Shown: piece after piece, positions 28,891-39,214 of the stretch
How the letters are laid out: the number at the start of each line of letters is the position of its first letter
How positions within the stretch are numbered: position 1 is the first letter of the stretch
Assembly (NCBI RefSeq): GCF_001439735.1
Contig: NZ_JYLN01000004.1
Span: 434,001 to 498,000, forward strand
DNA length: 64,000 bases
From: Pseudomonas paralactis
Lineage (GTDB): Bacteria > Pseudomonadota > Gammaproteobacteria > Pseudomonadales > Pseudomonadaceae
Direction: 5' to 3'
The notes under the pieces: model-generated
Database searches by the model: none
What the model saw: the letters and a program-made list of their open reading frames with translations, nothing else
Told to the model about the DNA's origin: nothing
Program-made: the position numbers and the translations under genes

Positions 28891-30066
28891 ATGGCTTGGA
28901 ATGAGCCGGGTGGCAACTCGAATAATCAGGATCCTTGGGGTGGTAAGCGCCGCAATAATGGCGACCGCAAGGGGCCACCGGATCTCGACGAGGCCTTCCG
29001 AAAGCTGCAGGAAAGCCTGAATGGGTTGTTCGGTGGTGGAAAAAAACGTGGTGGTGACGACGGCGGTCGCACAAGCAAGGGCGGTGGCTATGGCCTGCTG
29101 GGCCTGGGTCTTGTCGTGCTCGCAGCCGTATGGCTGTACAGCGCGGTCTACGTGGTGGACGAGCAGGAGCAAGCCGTGGTGCTGCGCTTCGGCAAGTACT
29201 ACGAGACTGTCGGGCCAGGCCTGAACATCTATTTCCCGCCGATCGACAAGAAGTACATGGAGAACGTCACGCGTGAGCGTGCGTACACCAAGCAGGGCCA
29301 GATGCTGACCGAAGACGAGAACATCGTCGAAGTGCCGCTGACCGTGCAGTACAAGATCAGCAACCTGCAGGACTTCGTGCTGAACGTTGATCAGCCGGAA
29401 ATCAGCCTGCAACACGCAACCGAAAGTGCCCTGCGCCATGTGGTAGGTTCTACCGCCATGGACCAGGTGCTGACCGAAGGTCGTGAATTGATGGCCAGCG
29501 AAATCAAGGAGCGCCTGCAACGGTTCCTCGATACCTATCGCACCGGTATTACCGTCACTCAGGTGAACGTACAGAGCGCAGCGGCACCGCGTGAAGTGCA
29601 GGAAGCCTTTGACGACGTGATCCGTGCCCGTGAAGACGAGCAGCGTTCGCGCAACCAGGCTGAAACCTATGCCAACGGCGTTGTGCCGGAAGCCCGTGGT
29701 CAGGCCCAGCGCATCCTTGAAGATGCCAACGGTTATCGCGATGAAGTGGTCTCGCGCGCCAAGGGTGAGGCAGATCGCTTTACCAAGCTGGTCGCCGAGT
29801 ACCGCAAGGCACCGGAAGTCACGCGTGAGCGTCTGTACCTGGACACCATGCAGGAAGTTTTCAGCAACACCAGCAAGGTTCTCGTGACCGGCAACAAGGG
29901 TGGGCAGAACAACCTGCTGTACCTGCCGCTGGACAAGATGATCGAGAGTGGTCGTAGCGGCACCAGCGCACCGTCCACCGGTTCGAATGCCGCTGCCAAC
30001 GAAGCGAGCGCCCGTGCGGCCGCTGACTTGCTGCAACAGCAAACACGTACCAGGGAGAGCCGTTGA
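28891..30066 (+). CDS. hflK: FtsH protease activity modulator HflK
   Basis: 391 residues. It forms the HflKC cage that encloses FtsH in the inner membrane. A Gly/Asn-rich cytosolic N-terminus (WGGKRRNNG) is followed by one transmembrane helix at about residues 66-86 and an SPFH/band-7 domain (VVDEQEQAVVLRFGKY). The C-terminal tail is Ser/Ala-rich. ATG 28891 follows GGAGAG. Its TGA overlaps the hflC start (TGATG). Confidence 0.95.
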   Translation: MAWNEPGGNSNNQDPWGGKRRNNGDRKGPPDLDEAFRKLQESLNGLFGGGKKRGGDDGGRTSKGGGYGLLGLGLVVLAAVWLYSAVYVVDEQEQAVVLRFGKYYETVGPGLNIYFPPIDKKYMENVTRERAYTKQGQMLTEDENIVEVPLTVQYKISNLQDFVLNVDQPEISLQHATESALRHVVGSTAMDQVLTEGRELMASEIKERLQRFLDTYRTGITVTQVNVQSAAAPREVQEAFDDVIRAREDEQRSRNQAETYANGVVPEARGQAQRILEDANGYRDEVVSRAKGEADRFTKLVAEYRKAPEVTRERLYLDTMQEVFSNTSKVLVTGNKGGQNNLLYLPLDKMIESGRSGTSAPSTGSNAAANEASARAAADLLQQQTRTRESR

Positions 30067-30932
30067 TGAGCAATAAATCGCTGACCGCCCTGATTGTGGG
30101 CGTCGTCGTGGTCATCGCTGCCTGGAACTGCTTCTACATCGTCGCTCAGACCGAGCGTGCGGTGCTGCTGCAATTCGGTCGCGTGGTCCAGGCGGATGTC
30201 CAGCCGGGCCTGCATGTGAAAGTCCCCTACGTCAACCAGGTGCGCAAGTTCGACGCCCGCCTGATGACCCTGGATGCACCGACACAGCGCTTCCTGACCC
30301 TGGAAAAGAAAGCCGTGATGGTTGACGCGTACGCCAAGTGGCGCGTCAAGGATGCCGAGCGCTTCTACACTGCGACCTCCGGCCTCAAGCAGATTGCCGA
30401 CGAGCGTTTGTCGCGTCGTTTGGAATCGGGCCTGCGTGACCAGTTTGGTAAGCGCACCCTGCACGAGGTGGTATCCGGTGAGCGTGATGCGCTGATGGCG
30501 GATATCACCCGTTCGCTGAACACCATGGCGGAGAAAGAGCTGGGTATTGAAGTGGTCGACGTTCGCGTCAAGGCCATTGACCTGCCCAAGGAAGTGAACC
30601 GCAGCGTGTTCGAGCGTATGAGCACCGAGCGTGAGCGTGAAGCGCGTGAGCACCGTGCCAAGGGTAACGAGTTGGCTGAAGGTATCCGTGCCGATGCCGA
30701 CCGTCAGCGGCGTGTCCTGCTGGCAGAAGCCTATCGTGAGTCTGAAGAGGCCCGTGGTGATGGCGATGCTCAAGCCGCAGCGATCTACGCCAAGGCCTAC
30801 GGCCAGGACCAGGAGTTCTACGCGTTCTACCGTAGCCTGCGTGCCTACCGTGAAAGCTTCGCGAACAAAACCGACGTACTGGTGCTGGACCCAAGCAGCG
30901 ACTTCTTCCGCTACCTGGAAAAGTCCAAGTAA
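30066..30932 (+). CDS. hflC: FtsH protease activity modulator HflC
   Basis: 288 residues. Partner of HflK: an N-terminal transmembrane helix (LTALIVGVVVVIAAWNCFYIV) and an SPFH domain starting QTERAVLLQFGRVV, then a long charged helical segment (REREAREHRAKG). It is translationally coupled to hflK. In many pseudomonads a short DUF2065 gene follows; none could be found here. Confidence 0.95.
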   Translation: MSNKSLTALIVGVVVVIAAWNCFYIVAQTERAVLLQFGRVVQADVQPGLHVKVPYVNQVRKFDARLMTLDAPTQRFLTLEKKAVMVDAYAKWRVKDAERFYTATSGLKQIADERLSRRLESGLRDQFGKRTLHEVVSGERDALMADITRSLNTMAEKELGIEVVDVRVKAIDLPKEVNRSVFERMSTEREREAREHRAKGNELAEGIRADADRQRRVLLAEAYRESEEARGDGDAQAAAIYAKAYGQDQEFYAFYRSLRAYRESFANKTDVLVLDPSSDFFRYLEKSK

Positions 30933-31021
30933 CCAGCCCGTGATTCTGTAAGGCGCACTCCGTCGGGCGGCTAAAATGCCTGGCGGGGTGATCCTTTCAG
31001 AAAACGGGTGTATGATGCGGC

Positions 31022-31045
31022 AGCCGGGAAATTCCCGGCTTTTTT
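31022..31045 (+). terminator. Rho-independent terminator between hflC and hisZ
   Basis: A perfect 9-base stem (AGCCGGGAA with TTCCCGGCT) around one base, so the effective loop is a few bases, is followed by five more T residues. It ends the hfl operon about 90 bases after the hflC stop. The rest of the 293-base gap up to hisZ holds nothing else I could identify. Confidence 0.85.
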
Positions 31046-31225
31046 GCGTCTGCATGTTTGATTCGGCAGGCGTGACAGGTTTTTCGAGGAAAGTGCCCGA
31101 CGAGGCCGTTTGCAGGCCATTCGTCACGTCGCTCTTGCGCGTGGTTTATGCAAGGGGCGGGTATTTTCTGCTTCACTCAAGGCTCGGCCGAGGGCTGGCC
31201 GCCCGGATCAAAGGGGAATGGCGTA

Positions 31226-32413
31226 ATGGCAACGGTAGACCGCTGGCTGCTGCCAGATGGCATCGAAGAAGTACTGCCACCAGAAGCTGCGCGCATTGAA
31301 GTAGCGCGTCGCCAGGTGTTGGATCTGTTCCAGAGCTGGGGTTACGAGTTTGTCGTGACTCCCCATATCGAGTACCTGGAATCCCTGCTGACCGGCGCGG
31401 GCCAGGACCTGGATCTGCGTACCTTCAAGGTGATCGACCCGCAATCGGGCCGGCAAATGGGGTTCCGTGCCGACATCACGCCGCAAGTGGCGCGTATCGA
31501 TGCGCACACCCTGCGCCGCGAAGGTCCGAGCCGCCTGTGCTACGCCGGCAGCGTGCTGCATGCCCAGCCGCGCGCCTTGTCGTCTTCGCGCAGCCCGATC
31601 CAGTTGGGCGCCGAGTTGTACGGCGATGCCAGCCCGAGCAGCGATGTTGAAGTGATCAGCCTGATGCTGGCCATGTTGCAACTGGCGGATGTGCCGGATG
31701 TGCACATGGACCTCGGTCACGTTGGTATCTACCGTGGCCTGGCCCGCGCGGCCGGGTTGTCCGGTGAAGTGGAGCAACAGTTGTTTGATGCCCTGCAGCG
31801 CAAGGCTATCGACGAAGTGATCGCCCTCACAGCGGGTGTGCCGGCTGAACTGGCCGCTATGCTGCGTGCGCTGGTGGACCTGTGCGGCGGCCGTGAAGTG
31901 CTGGTGGCTGCGCGTGAGCGCCTGGCCAATGCGCCGGCGCCGGTATTGGCGGCACTGGATGACGTGCTGGCGATTGCCGAACGCTTGTCGGCGCGGTTCC
32001 CGCAGCTGCCGCTGTATTTTGATCTGGGCGAGTTGCGCGGCTACCACTACCACACCGGTGTGGTGTTCGCGGTATTTGTTCCGGGTGTTGGCCAAGCCAT
32101 CGCCCAAGGTGGTCGTTACGACGATATCGGCGCCGACTTCGGTCGTGCACGTCCGGCCACTGGCTTTTCCACCGATTTGAAAACCCTGGTGACCCTGGGG
32201 CGTGCTGAGGTCGAGCTGCCGTCTGGCGGCATCTGGATGCCCGACAGTACGGACGCGGCGCTCTGGCAGCAGGTTTGCCAGTTACGCAGTGAGGGTCAGC
32301 GTGTGGTCCAGGCCTTGCCTGGGCAGCCATTGGCCGCCGCCCGTGAAGCGGACTGCGACCGGCAATTGATTCAGCAGAACGGGCTTTGGCAAGTATCGCC
32401 ACTGGCTTCTTGA
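31226..32413 (+). CDS. hisZ: ATP phosphoribosyltransferase regulatory subunit HisZ
   Basis: 395 residues, homologous to the catalytic core of histidyl-tRNA synthetase but without the anticodon domain. It activates the short HisG in histidine synthesis. Motifs: [12 protein letters not shown], the class II motif-2-like [11 protein letters not shown] and a C-terminal [13 protein letters not shown] 31226 has AAAGGGGA upstream; the frame is open back to 31148 without a ribosome site. purA follows after 54 bases, with a small GC hairpin (32421-32438) between them. Confidence 0.94.
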   Translation: MATVDRWLLPDGIEEVLPPEAARIEVARRQVLDLFQSWGYEFVVTPHIEYLESLLTGAGQDLDLRTFKVIDPQSGRQMGFRADITPQVARIDAHTLRREGPSRLCYAGSVLHAQPRALSSSRSPIQLGAELYGDASPSSDVEVISLMLAMLQLADVPDVHMDLGHVGIYRGLARAAGLSGEVEQQLFDALQRKAIDEVIALTAGVPAELAAMLRALVDLCGGREVLVAARERLANAPAPVLAALDDVLAIAERLSARFPQLPLYFDLGELRGYHYHTGVVFAVFVPGVGQAIAQGGRYDDIGADFGRARPATGFSTDLKTLVTLGRAEVELPSGGIWMPDSTDAALWQQVCQLRSEGQRVVQALPGQPLAAAREADCDRQLIQQNGLWQVSPLAS

Positions 32414-33757
<1,344 letters not shown>

Positions 33758-33778
33758 TAAGCTGTTGATGTAAAAAGC

Positions 33779-33806
33779 AAAGGGCTCCTTCGGGAGCCCT
33801 TTGTCG
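33779..33806 (+). terminator. Rho-independent terminator after purA
   Basis: A 10-base stem, AAAGGGCTCC with GGAGCCCTTT, closed by a TTCG tetraloop and followed by GTCGTTT. It separates purA from the chemoreceptor gene. Confidence 0.9.
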
Positions 33807-33896
33807 TTTCTGCCCGGCAAACGGCACGACCCTTGCTGTGTTTCCCTCTTTCGAGGTGCTATCAAATTAGTGGCACCCGTGGTGGAGGGATTTCCA

Positions 33897-35831
33897 GTGT
33901 CTGCCGTTCTCTCGTTGTTACAAAGCCGTCTGTTGCGGCCGGTGTTCGTTACCCTTGGTATCGCCCTTTTGGTGCAAGTGCTGGTCGCCGTCGCGCTGAC
34001 GCGGAGCACGGTGACGGCGCTGGAAGCCGATTTGGGCAATCGCCTGGGCATAGATAGCCAGAAGTTGTCTGGTGAACTGGCCCAGGCTGGCAAGGAAGTC
34101 ACGTCCAGCCTGGACAGCCTGTCCGCCAGCACGCGCCAGCGCCTCACAGCCGGGCTGTCCACGCGCTTGCAGGAAGAGCAAAAGCAGTTGCGTGCGACGC
34201 TGGAAAAAGACCTGCAGGACTCCGCCAATGACATGGCGCAGTTGCTGGCCTCGGTCGCGCCTCGCGCCATGTGGGACAGTGACGTGCCGACCCTTTCTGA
34301 GTTTGCCCGCCGGGCCCAGCGCAACCCCAATGTGCTGTTCGTGGTGTATGACGACGCCGCAGGCGAGCACCTGACCCGATACCTGAACCGCGAAAACCCG
34401 ATCAACCAGGCCCTGCTGGCAAAGGGCGCGGGTGAGCGTGCTCTGGATAAGGTGCTGGACGCGGCCAAGACAGACCCGTCGGTGTATTACGTCGAAGCCT
34501 CGATCAGCCCCAATGGTGTAGAAATCGGCAAGGTGCGCATGGGCGTGTCGACCGCGACGGTTGAAGCCGACCTGCAAGCCTTGGATAAGCGCTTTGCCGC
34601 GTTGATCGCCAGCGGTGATCAACTGGTGGGCGACAGCCTCAAGGGGGCGGCGGCTGACAGTGCCAGCGCCATGGGCGCCCGGCTGCAATCTGCGCAAGCC
34701 ACTGCCACGCAAATGACGGCCAATACCGCCAGCGCCGTGCAAGACGCGGCGGGCACCCTGCGCTGGCGCATCGGCATGGGGCTGGCACTGGTGGGGCTTG
34801 GGGTATTGCTGCTGATCGCCATTGTGCTGGGGCGGCGCGTGGTCAATCGCCTGAAGTTGCTGATTGCCGCGATGGATGATCTGGCCGCAGGCGAGGGCGA
34901 CCTCACCAAGCGCGTGCAGATCAACAGCAAGGATGAAATCGGCGATATGGCCTCGGCGGTCAATCGCTTTGTGGATAAGTTGCAGCCCATCGTGCGCGAG
35001 GCGGGCGACGTGGCCCAGCGTACCGGTGTGGAAATCGGTGCCATGACATTGCGCAATGCTGGCGCCGACGCGGCAGCGGGCTTGCAGCGCGACGAGGTGG
35101 CAGAGAGCTTGCGGGCACTGTCGCAAATGGCTGACGAGGCCCAGGCTGAAAGCCACGCCATGCAGGCGGCGTTACAGCAGGTAGTGGATATTCGCCAGGC
35201 TACGGACGAAAACTCGCGCACTTCGGCTGAAGTCGGCAGCTTGATTGAGGCGCTGGCGGGGCAGGTCCAGGCCGGCTCCCAGGTAATCGAGCGTCTGGCG
35301 CAGCAAAGCGAGCAGATCGAGGTCGTGCTGACCGTGATTCATGGCATTGCCGAGCAAACCAATTTGCTCGCGCTCAATGCGGCTATCGAGGCGGCGCGAG
35401 CGGGCGAGACCGGGCGTGGCTTTGCGGTGGTGGCTGACGAAGTGCGTGCGCTGGCCAGCAAGACCCAAAGCTCTACCGGCGATATCCAGGCGCATATCGT
35501 GGCATTGCAGCAGGGGGCGCGTGAGGCGGTGGAAACCATCGGCAAGGCTGGCCGCCAGGCCAATGAGGGCTTGCTGGTGTTGCGCGACAGCGTGCGCTTG
35601 CAGCAGACGGTGCAGGCATCCGTGGAGCAGGTTCACGCGGCCATTGGCCTGGCGACTCGCGCCGCCGAGCACCAGGCCCAGGGCGCCCATGCGGTGCGTG
35701 GTCGGGTCGAAGTGATCCATGCCCAGGCCGAGCGTGCCGCGCAGGCGGTGGTGGAGACGACGGCCAGTGGCAAGGTGCTGGATGGGTTGGCGGCGCAGTT
35801 GAAGGCGAGCCTGGGGCAGTTCCGGGCTTGA
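33897..35831 (+). CDS. Methyl-accepting chemotaxis protein
   Basis: About 644 residues. TM1 is near residues 13-34, a periplasmic sensor region of about 255 residues follows, TM2 is near 291-312, then HAMP (to about 365) and a cytoplasmic signalling domain with the conserved hairpin tip [19 protein letters not shown] near residue 484. GTG 33897 is chosen because GGAGGG lies 8-13 bases upstream. The sensor contains a [11 protein letters not shown] / VLFVVYDD segment reminiscent of single-Cache domains; the ligand is unknown. No CheR-tethering pentapeptide is seen at the C-terminus. It lies between purA and an ABC system. Confidence 0.9.
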   Translation: MSAVLSLLQSRLLRPVFVTLGIALLVQVLVAVALTRSTVTALEADLGNRLGIDSQKLSGELAQAGKEVTSSLDSLSASTRQRLTAGLSTRLQEEQKQLRATLEKDLQDSANDMAQLLASVAPRAMWDSDVPTLSEFARRAQRNPNVLFVVYDDAAGEHLTRYLNRENPINQALLAKGAGERALDKVLDAAKTDPSVYYVEASISPNGVEIGKVRMGVSTATVEADLQALDKRFAALIASGDQLVGDSLKGAAADSASAMGARLQSAQATATQMTANTASAVQDAAGTLRWRIGMGLALVGLGVLLLIAIVLGRRVVNRLKLLIAAMDDLAAGEGDLTKRVQINSKDEIGDMASAVNRFVDKLQPIVREAGDVAQRTGVEIGAMTLRNAGADAAAGLQRDEVAESLRALSQMADEAQAESHAMQAALQQVVDIRQATDENSRTSAEVGSLIEALAGQVQAGSQVIERLAQQSEQIEVVLTVIHGIAEQTNLLALNAAIEAARAGETGRGFAVVADEVRALASKTQSSTGDIQAHIVALQQGAREAVETIGKAGRQANEGLLVLRDSVRLQQTVQASVEQVHAAIGLATRAAEHQAQGAHAVRGRVEVIHAQAERAAQAVVETTASGKVLDGLAAQLKASLGQFRA

Positions 35832-35850
35832 GGTTGCCTGGACTGGCCTC

Positions 35851-35932
35851 ATCGCAGGCAAGCCAGCTCCCACATTCAACTGCATTCCAAAGTTGGAGCG
35901 CGGTCAACTGTGGGAGCTGGCTTGCCTGCGAT
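35851..35932. repeat. REP doublet (family B)
   Basis: ATCGCAGGCAAGCCAGCTCC and its complement as inverted arms around a centre of about 42 bases, between the convergent chemoreceptor and ABC permease genes. Confidence 0.87.
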
Positions 35933-35939
35933 AGCTGTT

Positions 35940-37493
35940 TCAGCGGCTCAAATACATCCGCGTCGTAAGCAGATACACCGGCAACCCCGACACCAGAATC
36001 AACAACGCCGCATACGGCGCCGCCGCCGCAAATTCCACATTCGAGGTATGCGCCCAGACGGCAGTCGCCAAGGTATTCAATCCGGTCGGGCTCAGCAGCA
36101 GCGTGGCTGTCAGTTCCTTCATCGCATCCAGGAACACCAACGCAAACGCCGCACCCAATGCAGGGAATATGATCGGCAGGGTGACTCTGCAAAACGCACT
36201 GAACGACGATGCGCCTAACGTGCGCGCCGCCTCTTCCAATTGTGGCGCCGCCTTGTTCAGCGCTGTACGAATCGGTGCCTGTGCCAACGGCAAAAACAGC
36301 AGCGCATAAGCAATCAGCAACAACGCCGAGGTTTGGTACAGCGCCGGCACGTAATGCAGGGCGAAATACACCAGGGTCAGCGCAATCACCAGGCCGGGCA
36401 GGGCATGCAGTAGATACGGCAAGCGTTCGGCCCAGATTGCCAGTTGGCCTTTGTAGCGCACCACCAGCAATCCAACCGGCACTGCCAGTACCAGGCACAG
36501 TGCGGCGCCGCCCAGCGAGAGCGCCAGGGATGACAGCAGCGCCTCACCGATCTCGGCCATCGGAAAGGCTGCCGACGAACCGACTGCCAACCAATACCCG
36601 AGCATCCCCAGCGGAATGCCGCTGCCGATGATCGCCAGCGCCAGGCAATACACCTGGCCCAATGGTGCCCACTTGCCCAGTCGAACCTGCTCGGCGTGTC
36701 GCGCCGCGCCCTGGCCGATGCGCACGTGCCGGCCTTTGCCGCGTACACGCAGCTCCAGCCACAGCAGGGTCAGGCACATCACCAGCAGCACTGCCGAGAG
36801 CATTGCGGCATTGGCATTGCTGAATTCCAGTTCGAACTGCTGATAGATCGCAGTGGTGAAGGTCTGCAACCCGATGATCGACAGCGCGCCGAATTCCACC
36901 AGCATGTGCAGTGCGATCAATAGTGAGCCGGCCAGCAGCGATGGCCACAGCAGCGGGAGTGTGATGCGAAAGAACACGCCCCAGCGGTTGTGCCCCAAAG
37001 TGCGGGCCGACTCTTCCAGGGAAGGGTCAAGATTGCGCAGCGTTGCCGCCACCGGCAGAAACACCAGCGGGTATTTGGACAGGCTCATCACCAGGATCGC
37101 ACCGCCGAGGCCCTCGAGCTGTGCGCTCAGCGATACCCAGGTAAAGCTGCTGACAAACGCCGGCACCGCAAACGGCAGGCACAGGATCACGCCCCAGATG
37201 CGTCGCCCCGGCAGGTTGCTGCGTTCCAGCAGCCAGGCCAGGGACAGGCCGATCACGCCGCAGCTCAGGGTCACGCCGACCATCAGCGCCAGGGTGTTGC
37301 GCAGCAGCCCGAACACATAAGGCCGCCACAGTAGATGCACCGCCTCCGTCCAGCCCGCCTGCCAGGCTTTGAGCCCGACATAGGCGAGCGGCAACAGGCT
37401 CAGGCCAACCAGCAGCAGCACGGGCAGCAGCAGCCAGATCGACGGGCGTTTGCGACGGGGGGTGAACCCCGCGACGGAGAGCGAGGGGTTCAT
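35940..37493 (-). CDS. Iron(III)-type ABC transporter permease (fused, two-domain)
   Basis: 517-residue inner-membrane protein with about 12 transmembrane segments in two homologous halves, each with a binding-protein-dependent permease motif (EESARTLGHNRWGVFFRITLP in the first half, EEAARTLGASSFSAFCRVTLP in the second). This matches the FbpB/HitB/AfuB class. The start overlaps the stop of the binding-protein gene by one base (TGATG), so the pair forms an operon. No ABC ATPase gene is present in the window. Confidence 0.92.
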   Translation of the reverse strand: MNPSLSVAGFTPRRKRPSIWLLLPVLLLVGLSLLPLAYVGLKAWQAGWTEAVHLLWRPYVFGLLRNTLALMVGVTLSCGVIGLSLAWLLERSNLPGRRIWGVILCLPFAVPAFVSSFTWVSLSAQLEGLGGAILVMSLSKYPLVFLPVAATLRNLDPSLEESARTLGHNRWGVFFRITLPLLWPSLLAGSLLIALHMLVEFGALSIIGLQTFTTAIYQQFELEFSNANAAMLSAVLLVMCLTLLWLELRVRGKGRHVRIGQGAARHAEQVRLGKWAPLGQVYCLALAIIGSGIPLGMLGYWLAVGSSAAFPMAEIGEALLSSLALSLGGAALCLVLAVPVGLLVVRYKGQLAIWAERLPYLLHALPGLVIALTLVYFALHYVPALYQTSALLLIAYALLFLPLAQAPIRTALNKAAPQLEEAARTLGASSFSAFCRVTLPIIFPALGAAFALVFLDAMKELTATLLLSPTGLNTLATAVWAHTSNVEFAAAAPYAALLILVSGLPVYLLTTRMYLSR

Positions 37494-38518
37494 CAGTTCA
37501 GGCCAACGTCACGTTCCAGTTCCAGGGCTTCTTCGGCGTTACCCAGGTCTGCGGGGGTGACCTTCGGTGGCTGCAGCTCGCTAAATGGCTTGAGGCCACG
37601 GTTCGATTCCATGCCCTTGCGCAGCGGGTATTCGGCCGAGGTGTTGGTGATCACGCGCTGGCCTTCTTCACTGGCCATGAATGCCAGCAGTTGCTGAGCT
37701 TCTTTGGGATGTTTGCTGGATTTGAGTGCGGCAGCGGAAGATACGGTGATCAGGCCGCCGGCATCGCCATCGGTGAAGTAATGCAGTTGGGAGTCCAGGT
37801 TGGTTTTTTCCTTTTTCAGGGCAAACCAGTAGTAGTTGTTCACCAGCACGGTGGCCACTTCGCCGTTTTCCACGGCCTTGAGGGCGACCATATTGTTGCT
37901 GTACACCTTGCCGAAGGCACGCAAGCCGGTCAGCCACTCTTCGGCAGCTTCGCGACCGTGCAGCTTGATGATCGCCACCGCTTGTTCCTGGAAGGCGCCG
38001 CTGGTGGGCACGAAGCCGACCTTGCCTTGCCACTCGGGGCCGGCGAAATCCAGGACGGATTTGGGCAGGTCCTTTTCAGCAATCAGTTTTGGGTTGAACG
38101 CCACGACACGGGTGCGTGCAGTCACGCCCATCCAGTCGCCGTTGCGGCCAACGTAATCCTTGGGCAGCACGTCCAGGGTGCTGGCATCAATTTTTGCCAA
38201 CAAGCCTTGCTCGCCGAGTTTGTTCAGCGGTGGCGACTCTTCGGTATAGATCACGTCGGCGGGGGAGCGGTCACCTTCTTCGACCACCTGGCTGGCCAGC
38301 TGATTGCTGCTGCCTTTACGCACGTTGACGTGAATGCCGGTCTTGGCTTCAAAGGCTTTGGCGAGTTCATCGCCGACTTCCTTGTGTTGGCCGTTGTACA
38401 AGGTCAGGGCGATCTTGTCGGCGGAGTAGGCGGCGGGCGAGAGCAGAGTCAGGCCGAGCAGGGTGAGGCTCAGGCCGCGCAGAAGAGATGTCTTGAGACG
38501 GTTATCGCGGATCATCAT
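37493..38518 (-). CDS. Iron(III)-type ABC transporter substrate-binding protein
   Basis: 341 residues. The signal peptide (LLRGLSLTLLGLTLLSPAAYSA) ends near residue 33. The mature protein starts with ALTLYNGQHKEV and has the paired tyrosines (NNYYWF) used to bind ferric iron in FbpA-like proteins. The likely role is periplasmic Fe(III) capture; phosphonate or other metal uptake is less likely. ATG 38518 or 38515 could start it. No convincing Fur box was seen upstream by eye. Confidence 0.88.
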   Translation of the reverse strand: MMIRDNRLKTSLLRGLSLTLLGLTLLSPAAYSADKIALTLYNGQHKEVGDELAKAFEAKTGIHVNVRKGSSNQLASQVVEEGDRSPADVIYTEESPPLNKLGEQGLLAKIDASTLDVLPKDYVGRNGDWMGVTARTRVVAFNPKLIAEKDLPKSVLDFAGPEWQGKVGFVPTSGAFQEQAVAIIKLHGREAAEEWLTGLRAFGKVYSNNMVALKAVENGEVATVLVNNYYWFALKKEKTNLDSQLHYFTDGDAGGLITVSSAAALKSSKHPKEAQQLLAFMASEEGQRVITNTSAEYPLRKGMESNRGLKPFSELQPPKVTPADLGNAEEALELERDVGLN

Positions 38519-38624
38519 CCGAAGTGTTCCTCGCTATATGCAACAAATCATTGCAAGGATAAACGATAAAACTTCTCAAGTGCGGATGAGGGGGAAATCA
38601 CTGGCGAGATTTTCAAACGCCAGA

Positions 38625-38651
38625 AACGAAAAAACCCGCTTTCGCGGGTTT
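38625..38651 (-). terminator. Terminator of tRNA-Leu copy 1
   Basis: AAACCCGC, loop GAAA, GCGGGTTT then further T residues when read on the minus strand, directly after the tRNA 3' end. An identical hairpin follows copy 2. Confidence 0.85.
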
Positions 38652-38661
38652 GATCTGAATT

Positions 38662-38748
38662 TGGTGCCCAGGAGAAGACTCGAACTTCCACGACCTTGCG
38701 ATCACCAGCACCTGAAGCTGGCGTGTCTACCAATTTCACCACCTGGGC
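38662..38748 (-). tRNA. tRNA-Leu(CAG), copy 1
   Basis: 87 bases on the minus strand with 7-base acceptor stem GCCCAGG/CCTGGGC, discriminator A and encoded CCA. The anticodon loop is TTCAGGT within stem CCAGC/GCTGG, giving anticodon CAG (reads CUG). It has the long variable arm (ATCGCAAGGTC region) of class II leucine tRNAs and a TTCGAGT T-loop. Copy 2 is identical in sequence. Confidence 0.95.
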
Positions 38749-38783
38749 ATTATCTAACAACGTTGCCGCTGTTGATGGGGCGA

Positions 38784-38812
38784 ACTATACGGCGGGCTTT
38801 TTGATCTGTAAA
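38784..38812 (-). promoter_or_regulatory. Sigma-70 promoter of tRNA-Leu copy 1
   Basis: On the minus strand, TTTACA, 17 bases, TATAGT, followed by a GC-rich discriminator (TCGCCCC) typical of stringently controlled stable-RNA promoters. It lies about 36 bases upstream of the tRNA 5' end. Confidence 0.8.
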
Positions 38813-38865
38813 CCCCTGATTCGAAAAATATAAATCAATTTTTCCGTTAAAAATCAAAGGTCTGA

Positions 38866-38892
38866 AACGAAAAAACCCGCTTTCGCGGGTTT
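38866..38892 (-). terminator. Terminator of tRNA-Leu copy 2
   Basis: Same hairpin as after copy 1 (AAACCCGC / GCGGGTTT with T tail on the minus strand). Each tRNA copy is thus a complete transcription unit. Confidence 0.83.
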
Positions 38893-38902
38893 GATCTGAA
38901 TT

Positions 38903-38989
38903 TGGTGCCCAGGAGAAGACTCGAACTTCCACGACCTTGCGATCACCAGCACCTGAAGCTGGCGTGTCTACCAATTTCACCACCTGGGC
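38903..38989 (-). tRNA. tRNA-Leu(CAG), copy 2
   Basis: Identical 87-base sequence to copy 1, offset by exactly 241 bases. CAG anticodon, class II long variable arm, encoded CCA. Confidence 0.95.
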
Positions 38990-39024
38990 ATTATCTGACA
39001 ACGTTGCCGTCGTCGATGGCGCGC

Positions 39025-39053
39025 ACTATACGGAGCGATATTTGAGCTGTAAA
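39025..39053 (-). promoter_or_regulatory. Sigma-70 promoter of tRNA-Leu copy 2
   Basis: TTTACA, 17 bases, TATAGT on the minus strand, then GCGCGCC discriminator. The elements are identical to copy 1 while the spacer has diverged, which shows that selection has held the promoter hexamers. Confidence 0.8.
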
Positions 39054-39214
39054 CCCCTGCCATGAAAAAACCCTGGAAAATTTCACCAGCGGTCGTGCAA
39101 GGTGCGTGACGGGGGTCGTAAAGGTCTTTTAAACGCTTGTTGATACCTGAAATTTCCCGTTTCAATACGCGTATGCCAAACTAACCCACATATAGACAAG
39201 GTGAAAACTCTCTA

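Larger units (their letters stand above)
38623..39057. repeat. Tandem direct duplication carrying the two tRNA-Leu units
   Basis: About 190 bases (promoter, tRNA, terminator) are repeated with a 241-base period: roughly 38623-38815 and 38864-39057. The tRNA, terminator and promoter hexamers are identical. The promoter spacer and the sequence between the units have diverged. Confidence 0.85.

Noticed and set aside
27262..30042. 926-codon open frame opposite hfq-hflX-hflK
   Set aside because: It spans three well-supported genes on the other strand; low-complexity antisense translation with no domain.
30976..31299. 107-codon frame between hflC and hisZ
   Set aside because: It contains the terminator hairpin and overlaps the hisZ start; its composition does not look like a protein and no Shine-Dalgarno precedes it.
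38519..38661. Possible Fur box upstream of the iron-binding protein
   Set aside because: Only a 5-base TGCAA/TTGCA inverted repeat was seen, not the GATAAT-rich Fur consensus.
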